Assembly: GCA_036389695.1 (NCBI GenBank)
Contig: DASVWG010000432.1
Location: 1 to 13,573 of the forward strand
Reading direction: 5' to 3'
DNA: 13,573 nucleotides
Source: JALZHR01 sp036389695
GTDB lineage: Bacteria; Acidobacteriota; Blastocatellia; Pyrinomonadales; Pyrinomonadaceae
The notes below the pieces were generated by a model. The model ran no database searches. It worked only from the letters and a program-made list of their open reading frames with translations, and was not told where the DNA came from. A program made the translations under genes and the position numbers. Shown one piece after another: positions 7,037-13,245 of this stretch; the first letter of the stretch is position 1; the number at the start of each line of letters is the position of its first letter.

Positions 7037-8476
7037 CTAACCGACGCTGCCTTCCAATTTCAAGCCCAAAAGCTTCTGCGCTTCGACGGCGTATTCCATC
7101 GGCAATTCGCGAAAAACTTCCTTGCAGAAACCGTTGATAATCAACGAAACCGCGTCTTCCTGCGAGATGCCGCGCTGCTGGAGATAAAACAATTGTTCCT
7201 CGCTGATTTTCGAGGTCGTCGCTTCGTGCTCGACGCGCGCCGTGTTGTTCATCACCTCGATATACGGGAAAGTGTTCGCCTCGCTTTTGCCGCCAATCAG
7301 CATCGAATCGCACTGCGTGTAATTGCGCGCGCCCGCCGCACGCGGCATTATTTTCACCAGTCCGCGATACGAATTATTCGAGCGTCCGGCGGAAATTCCT
7401 TTCGAGATAATCGTCGATTTCGTGTTTTTGCCGAGGTGAATCATCTTCGTTCCGGTATCGGCAATCTGCGCGTTGTTCGTCAGCGCGACCGAATAAAATT
7501 CGCCGATGGAATTGTCGCCCTGCAAAATCACGGACGGATATTTCCACGTAATCGCGCTTCCGGTTTCCACCTGCGTCCACGAAATTTTCGAGTTGCGCCC
7601 GCGACACGCGCCGCGCTTGGTCACGAAATTATAAATTCCGCCTTTGCCCGATTCGTCGCCCGCATACCAGTTCTGCACGGTCGAATATTTGATTTCCGCA
7701 TTTTCCAGCGCGACCAGTTCGACGACCGCCGCGTGAAGCTGATTCGTATCGAACTGCGGCGCGGTGCAGCCTTCGTTATACGCGACGTAACCGCCTTCTT
7801 CGGCAACAATTAACGTGCGCTCAAACTGCCCCGACTCCTGCGTGTTGATGCGAAAATACGTGGACAATTCCATCGGGCAGCGCACGCCTTTCGGGATAAA
7901 AACAAACGAGCCGTCGGAGAAAACCGCCGAATTTAAAGCCGCGTAATAATTATCGTTCGTGGGAACGACCGAGCCGAGATATTTTTTGATGAGTTCGGGA
8001 TAATCTGCGACCGCTTCGGTAAACGAGCAGAAAATCACGCCCGCTTCCAGAAGTTTTTTCTTATACGTCGTCGCCACCGAAACCGAATCGAACACGGCAT
8101 CGACCGCCACGTTCGCCAGCATTTTCTGTTCGGTCAAAGGAATGCCGAGCTTTTCGAAAGTTTTCAAAAGCTCCGGGTCGACTTCGTCCAGACTCTGCTT
8201 TTTCGCCTTCTGCTTCGGCGCGGAATAATAACTGATGTTTTGAAAATCAATCTGCGGATAATCGAAATTCGCCCAATTGTCGGGCTGCTTCATTTTCAGC
8301 CAGTGCCGGTACGCTTTGAGGCGAAATTCCAGAAGCCATTCCGGCTCGTTTTTCTTCGACGAAATCAATCGAACCGTATCTTCGGACAAGCCTTTCGCAA
8401 TCGTCTCCGTTTCGATGTCCGTGACGAAACCGTATTTATATTCCCTGTTTGCTAATAATTCCGTTGCTGTTGACAT
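7037..8476 (-). CDS. sufB: Fe-S cluster assembly scaffold SufB
   Basis: SufB is the subunit of the SufBC2D complex on which nascent Fe-S clusters form. The 479-residue protein carries the family landmarks: EPEWLLEFRLKAYRHW (44-59), FIPKGVRCPMELSTYFRIN (193-211), EEGGYVAYNEGCTAP (226-240), a long beta-helix region, RNYTQCDSMLIGG with Cys389, and the C-terminal RVEHEATTSKISEEQLFYLQQRG. Cys389 corresponds by position and motif to the essential scaffold cysteine (Cys405) of E. coli SufB. The protein is complete. It begins 57 bp after the rrf2 stop with no clear Shine-Dalgarno sequence before its ATG. Unusually, sufC is not next: seven other genes intervene. Confidence 0.97.
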   Translation of the reverse strand: MSTATELLANREYKYGFVTDIETETIAKGLSEDTVRLISSKKNEPEWLLEFRLKAYRHWLKMKQPDNWANFDYPQIDFQNISYYSAPKQKAKKQSLDEVDPELLKTFEKLGIPLTEQKMLANVAVDAVFDSVSVATTYKKKLLEAGVIFCSFTEAVADYPELIKKYLGSVVPTNDNYYAALNSAVFSDGSFVFIPKGVRCPMELSTYFRINTQESGQFERTLIVAEEGGYVAYNEGCTAPQFDTNQLHAAVVELVALENAEIKYSTVQNWYAGDESGKGGIYNFVTKRGACRGRNSKISWTQVETGSAITWKYPSVILQGDNSIGEFYSVALTNNAQIADTGTKMIHLGKNTKSTIISKGISAGRSNNSYRGLVKIMPRAAGARNYTQCDSMLIGGKSEANTFPYIEVMNNTARVEHEATTSKISEEQLFYLQQRGISQEDAVSLIINGFCKEVFRELPMEYAVEAQKLLGLKLEGSVG

Positions 8477-8533
8477 AAAAATAAGTTCAAAATTTTAAAT
8501 TAAATGTTTAAAGCCGGTCGCGTCCGCCAGCCG

Positions 8534-9019
8534 CTAATTGCCTGCTCTGTGCGGCTCGATGGTGCGATGAATGCCCTGAATTTTATGAAACATCGCGTCA
8601 ACCGCGCTTTCGGTTCCGACCAATTGCGCCAGAGTTATCTGCGACAGAGCGTTTTCGACAATCTCGTGCAAGCCCACAATTACGGGGCGAATCCCGCAAT
8701 CGCCTTTGTGAACGCACGTCTCCAGAACGCCCGTGTAGCTTTCGCAATGCTTATTCAAAACGTCTTCGTCCAGAACTTTGATGACTTCGCTCAGGCGAAT
8801 CTCGCCCGCCGGACGCGCCAAGCTGTAGCCGCCCTTCGTCCCGCGCGTCGCCTGCACAAAACCCGCTTTATTTAAAAGCCACATCAGCTTTCCCGCATTC
8901 GCCACGGAAATTCCTTCCAGCTCGGCAATCTGCGGCAAAGTCCTTGATTCGTTCTCCGACAAAGTCGCGAGCTGCACCAAACAACGCAATCCGTATTCTT
9001 CCTGTGCCGATATTTTCAT
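8534..9019 (-). CDS. Rrf2-family transcriptional regulator (IscR/SufR-type), probable Suf regulator
   Basis: The 161 residues begin MKISAQEEYGLRCLVQLA and continue through the winged helix-turn-helix with IAELEGISVANAGKLMWLLNKAGFV and the wing TRGTKGGYSLARP, all classic for Rrf2 proteins. IscR-like members bind a [2Fe-2S] cluster through three cysteines and repress Fe-S assembly genes when clusters are sufficient. Three cysteines are present at 92, 102 and 108, giving spacing of nine then five residues; E. coli IscR has five and five. The cluster is therefore plausible but its geometry is unusual. As first gene of the suf transcript, it probably autoregulates. The name iscR is not given because the cysteine spacing differs. 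Confidence 0.92.
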   Translation of the reverse strand: MKISAQEEYGLRCLVQLATLSENESRTLPQIAELEGISVANAGKLMWLLNKAGFVQATRGTKGGYSLARPAGEIRLSEVIKVLDEDVLNKHCESYTGVLETCVHKGDCGIRPVIVGLHEIVENALSQITLAQLVGTESAVDAMFHKIQGIHRTIEPHRAGN

Positions 9020-9061
9020 CTGTTTACCCGATTAAAAATTTTGCATTTTGTAGCAAATAAT

Positions 9062-9090
9062 AGATTAGCAAATCTTTACTTTATTATCAA
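9062..9090 (-). promoter_or_regulatory. Candidate promoter and palindromic operator for rrf2-suf
   Basis: On the minus strand, TTGATA (9090-9085) and TAATCT (9067-9062) are separated by 17 bases and lie about 45 bases upstream of the rrf2 start. The -10 box overlaps a 12-bp near-palindrome at 9063-9074, GATTTGCTAATC in the minus-strand reading, with one mismatched pair. A regulator bound there would block the promoter, in keeping with autoregulation by the Rrf2 protein. It does not obviously match the E. coli IscR consensus. Boxes were found by eye. Confidence 0.4.
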
Positions 9091-9145
9091 GATTACTGAA
9101 AAGTCGATATATAAGCCATTGAAATAATATTTGTGAAAGTGTTAG

Positions 9146-9187
9146 TTGACGCATAAAGTGAAATTCTTGACACATAAAATGAAAATG
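9146..9187. repeat. Two tandem 21-bp imperfect direct repeats
   Basis: Two adjacent units start at 9146 and 9167, each with the pattern TTGAC(G/A)CATAAA(G/A)TGAAA plus three bases, and match at 17 of 21 positions. The 21-bp period equals about two helical turns, which would place both copies on the same DNA face and suit cooperative protein binding. They lie about 130-170 bases upstream of rrf2, outside its likely core promoter. Confidence 0.65.
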
Positions 9188-9377
9188 AAGGGGTTTGTAA
9201 TGAAAGTATCAGGTGAATAACAATTGAAAATGTCATGCATAAAACTACTCAGTGCCTTTCTACGTTAAGTAAAACTTCGATCAGTTCTAGTTCATTATGA
9301 ATTAACATTTCTACTAATCTTAAGCATAAATCAATCTACAAAAAGAATAGTCTCCAAAATTACTTGAAATAAAACTG

Positions 9378-9671
9378 TCAAGATAATTCTCTATCTTCAC
9401 TTTTAACTTTACAGGGAATTTTATTCGGTAAGTCGCTTTTATCGTCAATTAAAACATCGACATGAATATTTGCTAATTGCGCATATCGCAAAAGGATAGG
9501 TAGAGGTGGCTCACGTTCTCCAGTCTCATAGTGAGAAATTGTGGAGCGATCAAACCTGTCAGCAAATCCAAGTTGTATTAGGATTTCATTTTGGGACAGT
9601 CCTAACTCTTCTCGGAGTCTTTTAAGTTTTTCGGGCAATCGTTCTGCGCGGAGTCTTGGTTTCAAGCCCAT
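9378..9671 (-). CDS. XRE-family helix-turn-helix regulator, 97 aa
   Basis: Residues 13-75 form a Cro/C1-type (HTH_3) domain: PEKLKRLREELGLSQNEILIQLG for helices 1-2, then a slightly expanded loop (FADRFDR), STISHYETGEREP as the recognition helix and following turn, and LPILLRYAQLANIHVDVLID as the last helices. The N-terminal 12 residues are basic and the C-terminal tail is short and charged, with no peptidase or toxin domain. GGAGG lies eleven bases upstream of the ATG. Small regulators of this kind control mobile or defence modules and often bind palindromes in their own control region; a perfect 16-bp palindrome is located 66 bp upstream. The gene borders the AT-rich accessory side, so it is more likely linked to that region than to suf. 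Confidence 0.87.
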   Translation of the reverse strand: MGLKPRLRAERLPEKLKRLREELGLSQNEILIQLGFADRFDRSTISHYETGEREPPLPILLRYAQLANIHVDVLIDDKSDLPNKIPCKVKSEDRELS

Positions 9672-9727
9672 CAGGAATAAATCCTCCTTTTCCCGAAAGG
9701 CTTGAAATAACTATTTTTACATAATAA

Positions 9728-9757
9728 TTGACAGACAGTGCGAAATCGCACTACATT
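9728..9757 (+). promoter_or_regulatory. Rightward promoter with a perfect palindromic operator
   Basis: TTGACA (9728-9733), a perfect -35 consensus, is followed after 18 bases by TACATT (9752-9757). Within the spacer and touching the -10 box is AGTGCGAAATCGCACT (9737-9752), a palindrome with 7-bp perfect arms around AA. Such a layout is typical of a repressor-controlled promoter, and the divergent XRE protein is the natural candidate repressor. No intact gene is found downstream on this strand before the TIR fragment. Confidence 0.6.
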
Positions 9758-10123
9758 AAACTTGAAATAAAATTTTGCCGAAAATAGATATTTAATCCAT
9801 TTTTGCGACTATCAATTCGTCTCAAATTTGCCCAAAAAGATTTATCAGAATTTGACTACATTAATAGAATTGACGGGAAAATCCTATTCGACTCTGGAAC
9901 ATGGTAATTGGAGGTACACATGCTCTTTTTCTAACTTGTTTTTCATTTACCAAAAACTGCATTTTGGGGTGTCCTTCAGTAGTGCCAATCAAGAAAATAT
10001 ATGGCTCAAAAACTTTGTGACGAAAAGGATGCTTTTATTTATGACTCAAATTGGCGATGAGAATTTTAACTAACTTTCGTTTGAAAAGACTGTATTAAAA
10101 ATTTCTAAAAAATAAAATTGGTA
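9758..10123. other. No intact gene; possible remains of a repressor-controlled gene
   Basis: The DNA downstream of the rightward promoter contains only short open frames. One 81-codon frame with a TTG start (9828-10073) has no family resemblance and poor codon character. A shorter frame just upstream of 9904 reads KFAQKDLSEFDYINRIDGK and ends at a stop. A good Shine-Dalgarno sequence (GGAGG at 9910-9914) precedes an ATG at 9920, but that frame stops after four codons. This could be a decayed gene or a non-coding leader; nothing can be assigned. Confidence 0.5.
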
Positions 10124-10468
10124 TTAACTAACTGCCCTAATTAACTCCTTAATCCCCTCATCTTTATTTTCTCTAAGATCAATATATTTTTTGTCTTTTA
10201 GTTCAGATGGTAAATCTGTATTATCTAAAATTACTGGAATAATTCTTTTTGCCCTTTCTTGTGCAATTTTCAACTCATACTTTAAATGCGGACTTTCTTT
10301 ATTCGAAAGAAGAATAATTATTGTGTCTGAAACATCAATAGCCTTATTTATTTCTGATTTTATGGAATCGCCTAGCTTAATTTGTTCAACATCTAGCCAA
10401 ACTTTTGCACCACTTTTATTTAGCTCTCTAGCGATTAATTCAGCAATCTGATTTATTCGATGAGAGTA
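10124..10468 (-). pseudogene. TIR-domain protein fragment lacking its start
   Basis: On the minus strand the frame ending at the TAA 10126-10124 encodes 114 residues resembling a bacterial TIR domain. In order there are YSHRINQIAELIARELNKSG (helix A), AKVWLDVEQIKLGDSI (strand B and BB-loop), EINKAIDVSDTIIILLS, then SNKESPHLKYELKIA with Glu65 (counting from YSH) in the place of the catalytic glutamate of NAD-cleaving TIRs, RIIPVILDN, and a terminal helix GIKELIRAV. The first strand, normally reading like VFIS before YSH, is absent; upstream the frame continues open only to a TAA at 10525-10523 with no ATG, GTG or TTG. The gene is therefore 5'-truncated. Similar TIR proteins are effectors in antiphage systems. 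Its stop lies 594 bp from the ptuA-like start, on the opposite strand. Confidence 0.8.
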
Positions 10469-10521
10469 TTTTACGCAGTTTCGGCACTTTTTGTCACTGT
10501 GAACGAAATGGAGAGATTTAG

Positions 10522-10659
10522 CTTAGGTTAAATGAGCATTCCAGATTAGGAATTCAATCAAAAATTCTTGAAGTGCTTCAACAAATTCAAAAAACAATCA
10601 AGGAAACGATTGAGCAAGAACAAACTTTAAAAAAATCTAAAATTCAAACTATTGAATGA
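10522..10659 (+). pseudogene. Possible C-terminal ORF fragment, coiled-coil-like
   Basis: Immediately upstream of the ATPase gene, a plus-strand frame open from 10522 to the TGA ending at 10659 encodes about 45 residues with regular hydrophobic spacing (KILEVLQQIQKTIKETIEQEQ), as in a helical or coiled-coil tail. It lacks an ATG, and the sequence before 10522 is closed by a stop. It looks like the tail of a lost gene whose upstream portion was removed by the same event that truncated the TIR gene, since the two ends meet at about 10470-10525. Family unknown. Confidence 0.3.
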
Positions 10660-10668
10660 GATTTTAGG

Positions 10669-10697
10669 TTGATTCAATTCCAAAATTGCAATAGATT
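10669..10697 (+). promoter_or_regulatory. Candidate promoter of the Septu-like pair
   Basis: TTGATT (10669-10674) and TAGATT (10692-10697) are 17 bases apart and end about 20 bases before the ATPase start. Each box has four of six consensus matches. AGAGGA six bases before the ATG at 10718 is a good Shine-Dalgarno sequence. Promoter call by eye only. Confidence 0.35.
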
Positions 10698-10717
10698 TAC
10701 CGTTAAGAGGAACTACG

Positions 10718-12055
10718 ATGTATATAGACAAATTCAAAATATCCAATATCCGCTCGATTAAACAATTTGAAATGAATTTTGCCACTCATCCAGGATGGCA
10801 CGTGCTGATTGGCGACAATGGCGCGGGTAAATCAAGCATCATTCGATCAATCGCTATTGCTCTCATCGGTGAATTACAAGCGCAGGGATTAACCCCGAAT
10901 TGGGATGATTGGCTAAACAAAAACTCAGATACCGGGTTTATAAAATTAGATTTGTTGATGGATAAACAGCTTGATTCTTTCTGGAGAGATTATAAGGAAG
11001 TTAAGTTTAACAGCAACACTTCGCTTTATATGGAAACCTCCATTCTAAGAAGGAAAAAGAATAACACTTTTCTGGTTAAGGATACGCTTTCTCTAACTAA
11101 AGGAAAATCCAAATTTAATCATAGTGAAACCGATGAATGGGAAGGTGCGTTTTCCGCTGCTTATGGTCCTTACAGAAGATTTCAAGGTGGCAATGCGGAA
11201 TTAGAGCGACTTTTCAATCATCCTTTTTATAAAGATTTAGCTGGGCATTTATCCGCATTTAGTGAGTCGGTCGCATTAACGGAAGTGGTGAAGTGGTTAA
11301 AGGAACTGCAATTTAAATCTTTGGAAAATGATAAAGACAGCAAAGAAACAATTCAAAGCCTGAAAAAATTGATTAACTCCGAAGACTTTTTACCACACGG
11401 CGCAAAACTGGAAAACGTCAGCTCTCAAGGGGTGTTTTTTGTAGACGGTAATGGTGCGATGATTTCCGTTGACCAGATGAGTGATGGTTATCGCTCTATT
11501 CTTAGTATGACTTTTGAGTTGATTAGACAACTTGTCAGAGTTTACGGTTCAAGTGCGGTTTTCAGAAATATAAAAAAAGGAAAAATGTTTATTGATTTGC
11601 CGGGCGTAGTTTTAATAGATGAAATTGACGCACACCTGCATCCGACGTGGCAAACTCGTATCGGTCAGTGGTTTATTAAATATTTTCCCAAAATTCAATT
11701 CATCGTTACTACACACAGTCCGCTCGTTTGCCGTGCCAGTAAAGATGGTTCGATTTGGCGACTCGCCGCACCAGGTAGCCAAATTCACTCCGGTGAAATT
11801 GTCGGCGTTGATAAGGATCGCTTGATTTTTGGAAATATTTTAGACGCTTACGGCACGGATGTTTTCGGTTCGGATGTGACTATATCGAAAGACGCGAACG
11901 AAAAGCGGAATCAATTGGCAAACCTCAATATCAAATCAATTTTAGGGAAAATATCAAAAAACGAGTCTGAAAAATTAGACGAGTTAAAAGCTGTCTTTCC
12001 AACTGAAAAGTTAGAATTAGATATTAAAAAATTGAATATAGAGAAACTCAAATGA
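10718..12055 (+). CDS. ptuA: PtuA-like AAA/ABC-type ATPase (Septu defence)
   Basis: The 445-residue protein is a RecF/SMC-like ATPase. It starts MYIDKFKISNIRSIKQFEM, the usual first strand of such ATPases, followed by Walker A GDNGAGKS (32-39), an insert of charged and helical sequence, a degenerate ABC signature SVDQMSDGYRS (250-260), Walker B VVLIDEIDAHLHP (297-309) with Asp301/Glu302, and an H-loop TTHSP with His333. The ATPase plus an immediately following HNH nuclease is the PtuA/PtuB composition of Septu, an antiphage system in which the two proteins form a DNA-degrading complex. Its last four bases overlap the nuclease ATG (ATGA). No reverse transcriptase is visible next to it, so it is not evidently a retron-type Septu. 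The C-terminal ~60 residues are Lys/Glu-rich. Alternatives such as OLD/Gabija-type ATPases are less likely because there is no TOPRIM domain. Confidence 0.82.
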   Translation: MYIDKFKISNIRSIKQFEMNFATHPGWHVLIGDNGAGKSSIIRSIAIALIGELQAQGLTPNWDDWLNKNSDTGFIKLDLLMDKQLDSFWRDYKEVKFNSNTSLYMETSILRRKKNNTFLVKDTLSLTKGKSKFNHSETDEWEGAFSAAYGPYRRFQGGNAELERLFNHPFYKDLAGHLSAFSESVALTEVVKWLKELQFKSLENDKDSKETIQSLKKLINSEDFLPHGAKLENVSSQGVFFVDGNGAMISVDQMSDGYRSILSMTFELIRQLVRVYGSSAVFRNIKKGKMFIDLPGVVLIDEIDAHLHPTWQTRIGQWFIKYFPKIQFIVTTHSPLVCRASKDGSIWRLAAPGSQIHSGEIVGVDKDRLIFGNILDAYGTDVFGSDVTISKDANEKRNQLANLNIKSILGKISKNESEKLDELKAVFPTEKLELDIKKLNIEKLK

Positions 12056-12891
12056 TAAAACTTAGAAATGATGTTATTCCATCAGATAAAACAATTAAAG
12101 CATTAAAGGATTTTCAGGATGAGATAGATGCTTTGGCAACCTTTGAAGAAAAAAGTAAAAGAGCCAAAGATATGTTCCCACGAAAAAATACAAAACGAAA
12201 TGCTGTTTTTAAAGAAATCAAAGAGCGCATCACTGAAATGTGCAATAGCACGCGAAGATGTGTTTATTGTGAAGATTCTTTGGCAGATGAAGTAGAACAC
12301 ATTTATCCAAAAGATTTATTTCCGGGAAAATGCTTTGTTTGGGAAAACTATGTTTATGCTTGCGGTCCTTGTAATGGACCGAAAAACAATAAATTTGCCG
12401 TCTTTAAAGATGATGATGGTCAATTTTTTGAGGTCAATCCCCCAAAAGGAACATTAGCCTCTGAACCGCCTCCCGGTAAAACGGCTTTTATAAATCCGAG
12501 AGAAGAAAACCCGTTGGATTATTGTATTTTGGATTTAGCCGGAAGTTTTCAATTTGTCATTCTAGATAATCTTACACCGGAAAAAGCCCTTAAAGCCGAA
12601 TATACATTTAATATCGTTCTCAGATTAAATGACTCAGAAAGAGAACCCATCAGACAAGCCAGAGAAAACGCTTACGGAATGTATAAAGCAAGGCTATACC
12701 AGTATGTTAAAAGTAAAATTGAAGGCGCTAACGCTAACACGTTGCGAAATATAATCAAACAAATTCAAGGTGAAAGTCATTCAACAGTTTGGAAAGAAAT
12801 GCAAAGGTATCATAACGCAGGTATTTTAAGAGATATTGACGAAGATTTGGATGATTTATTTCTAGCAGAACCTTCGGCTTTGACTTGGTAA
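12052..12891 (+). CDS. ptuB: PtuB-like HNH endonuclease (Septu defence)
   Basis: The 279-residue protein carries an HNH nuclease centre with a zinc-binding frame: Cys70-X2-Cys73 (CVYC), Glu82-His83 in EVEHIYPK (80-87), Trp97/Asn99 in VWENYVYAC, and Cys104-X2-Cys107 followed by Asn108 (ACGPCN) and a KNNK stretch. This arrangement, with EHI.PK and W.N..YAC..CN..K, is that of PtuB and related HNH proteins coupled to ATPases. The N-terminal ~60 residues are helical and charged; the C-terminal half is also helical, and the protein ends AEPSALTW. Key residues look intact, so the nuclease is probably active. Its start overlaps the ATPase stop by four bases. Downstream sequence has no further gene for about 350 bp, so the pair appears to be a complete two-gene operon. 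Confidence 0.83.
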   Translation: MIKLRNDVIPSDKTIKALKDFQDEIDALATFEEKSKRAKDMFPRKNTKRNAVFKEIKERITEMCNSTRRCVYCEDSLADEVEHIYPKDLFPGKCFVWENYVYACGPCNGPKNNKFAVFKDDDGQFFEVNPPKGTLASEPPPGKTAFINPREENPLDYCILDLAGSFQFVILDNLTPEKALKAEYTFNIVLRLNDSEREPIRQARENAYGMYKARLYQYVKSKIEGANANTLRNIIKQIQGESHSTVWKEMQRYHNAGILRDIDEDLDDLFLAEPSALTW

Positions 12892-12892
12892 T

Positions 12893-13087
12893 AATTGAAT
12901 ATCTTTTACCGAATTAAACAGCGTCGAGAATTTTATTATTGAATGCTTGGCAGGCGTTAACCGGAAGATTTACTCAGCGAAAATGGCTTACTGCAACAAC
13001 TAACTAAAGCCCTACTCGAACGCGTTTTGAACGGGGAATGCTCTAAGATTCAACTTTAATTAAGGATTCACGACGAATTGAATATCT
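12893..13087. repeat. 12-bp direct repeats bracketing a transposase fragment
   Basis: AATTGAATATCT occurs at 12893-12904 and 13076-13087, on either side of the IS256-type fragment. The first copy begins two bases after the ptuB stop codon. The repeats could reflect a target-site duplication or the ends of a deletion; the 12-bp length is a little longer than the 8-9 bp usually made by IS256 elements. Confidence 0.55.
12961..13059 (+). pseudogene. IS256-family transposase N-terminal fragment
   Basis: The frame 12961-13059 reads PEDLLSENGLLQQLTKALLERVLNGE and then a short unrelated tail before TAA. The segment DLL-ENGLL-QLTKAL-ER-L is the highly conserved N-terminal region of IS256-family (Mutator-like) transposases. 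A stop precedes it in frame at 12958-12960 (TAA), although an ATG (12943) lies upstream in the same phase. The remainder of the transposase, including the DDE catalytic residues, is missing, so the element is a dead remnant of about 100 bp. No terminal inverted repeats were recognised. Confidence 0.78.
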
Positions 13088-13163
13088 GAAAACTATTCTT
13101 AATTTGGCAACCCGACAAAAAGAATTATATATTTAACATTAAAATATTGCGTTATAAATAGCA

Positions 13164-13193
13164 TTCCTAACATTAATTAGGAAGAATTTTTCT
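13164..13193 (+). terminator. Hairpin with T-rich tail, possible terminator or operator
   Basis: TTCCTAA (13164-13170) and TTAGGAA (13177-13183) form a perfect 7-bp stem with a 6-base loop, followed by GAATTTTTCTT. The layout resembles an intrinsic terminator, although the stem is AT-rich and weak. Its place between the transposase fragment and the NTPase gene would also suit an operator for the latter. Confidence 0.4.
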
Positions 13194-13245
13194 TCAATTA
13201 AACAACTTATACTTCAAGTAAGTTTTTGTAGCTTTGTATTAAATA

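Larger units (their letters stand above)
9020..9377. other. Gene-free AT-rich boundary region
   Basis: This 358-bp stretch lies between the rrf2 start and the stop of the XRE-type gene; both genes are on the minus strand. I see no open reading frame with a plausible start and family resemblance. It contains the candidate rrf2 promoter near 9062-9090 and a 21-bp-period direct repeat at 9146-9187. It marks the change from the GC-richer suf side to the AT-rich right side. Confidence 0.7.
9362..9772. repeat. 13-bp direct repeats flanking the XRE gene
   Basis: The 13-mer ACTTGAAATAAAA occurs identically at 9362-9374, just beyond the XRE stop codon, and at 9760-9772, just past the outward promoter. 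A shorter copy, CTTGAAATAA, is at 9701-9710, between the gene and its upstream palindrome. The outer pair brackets the regulator and its control region. They may be scars of insertion or binding sites; coincidence in AT-rich DNA cannot be excluded. Confidence 0.5.

Noticed and set aside
7193..7813. 206-codon plus-strand ORF opposite sufB
   Set aside because: Antisense shadow of sufB with no family resemblance.
8504..8875. 123-codon plus-strand ORF opposite the Rrf2 gene
   Set aside because: Covers the rrf2 coding region on the wrong strand; no motifs.
9920..9934. Shine-Dalgarno plus ATG with a four-codon frame
   Set aside because: The GGAGG-ATG spacing is good, but the frame stops after four codons and no attenuated downstream gene is visible.
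9828..10073. 81-codon plus-strand ORF with TTG start
   Set aside because: No recognisable family, no ribosome-binding site at the TTG, competing frames of similar length in the same DNA, and irregular composition; treated as non-coding or decayed.
10191..10451. 86-codon plus-strand ORF
   Set aside because: It is the antisense of the TIR-domain fragment, whose minus-strand translation shows clear domain motifs.
10484..10505. Imperfect hairpin around CACTTTTTGTCACTGTG as an IS200/IS605-type end
   Set aside because: The stem is short and interrupted, and no Y1 or TnpB gene or second end is present.
10522..10717. Retron reverse transcriptase or msr-msd upstream of the Septu-like pair
   Set aside because: No RT motifs are found in the 1.7 kb to the left, and no strong long inverted repeat typical of an msr-msd was seen.
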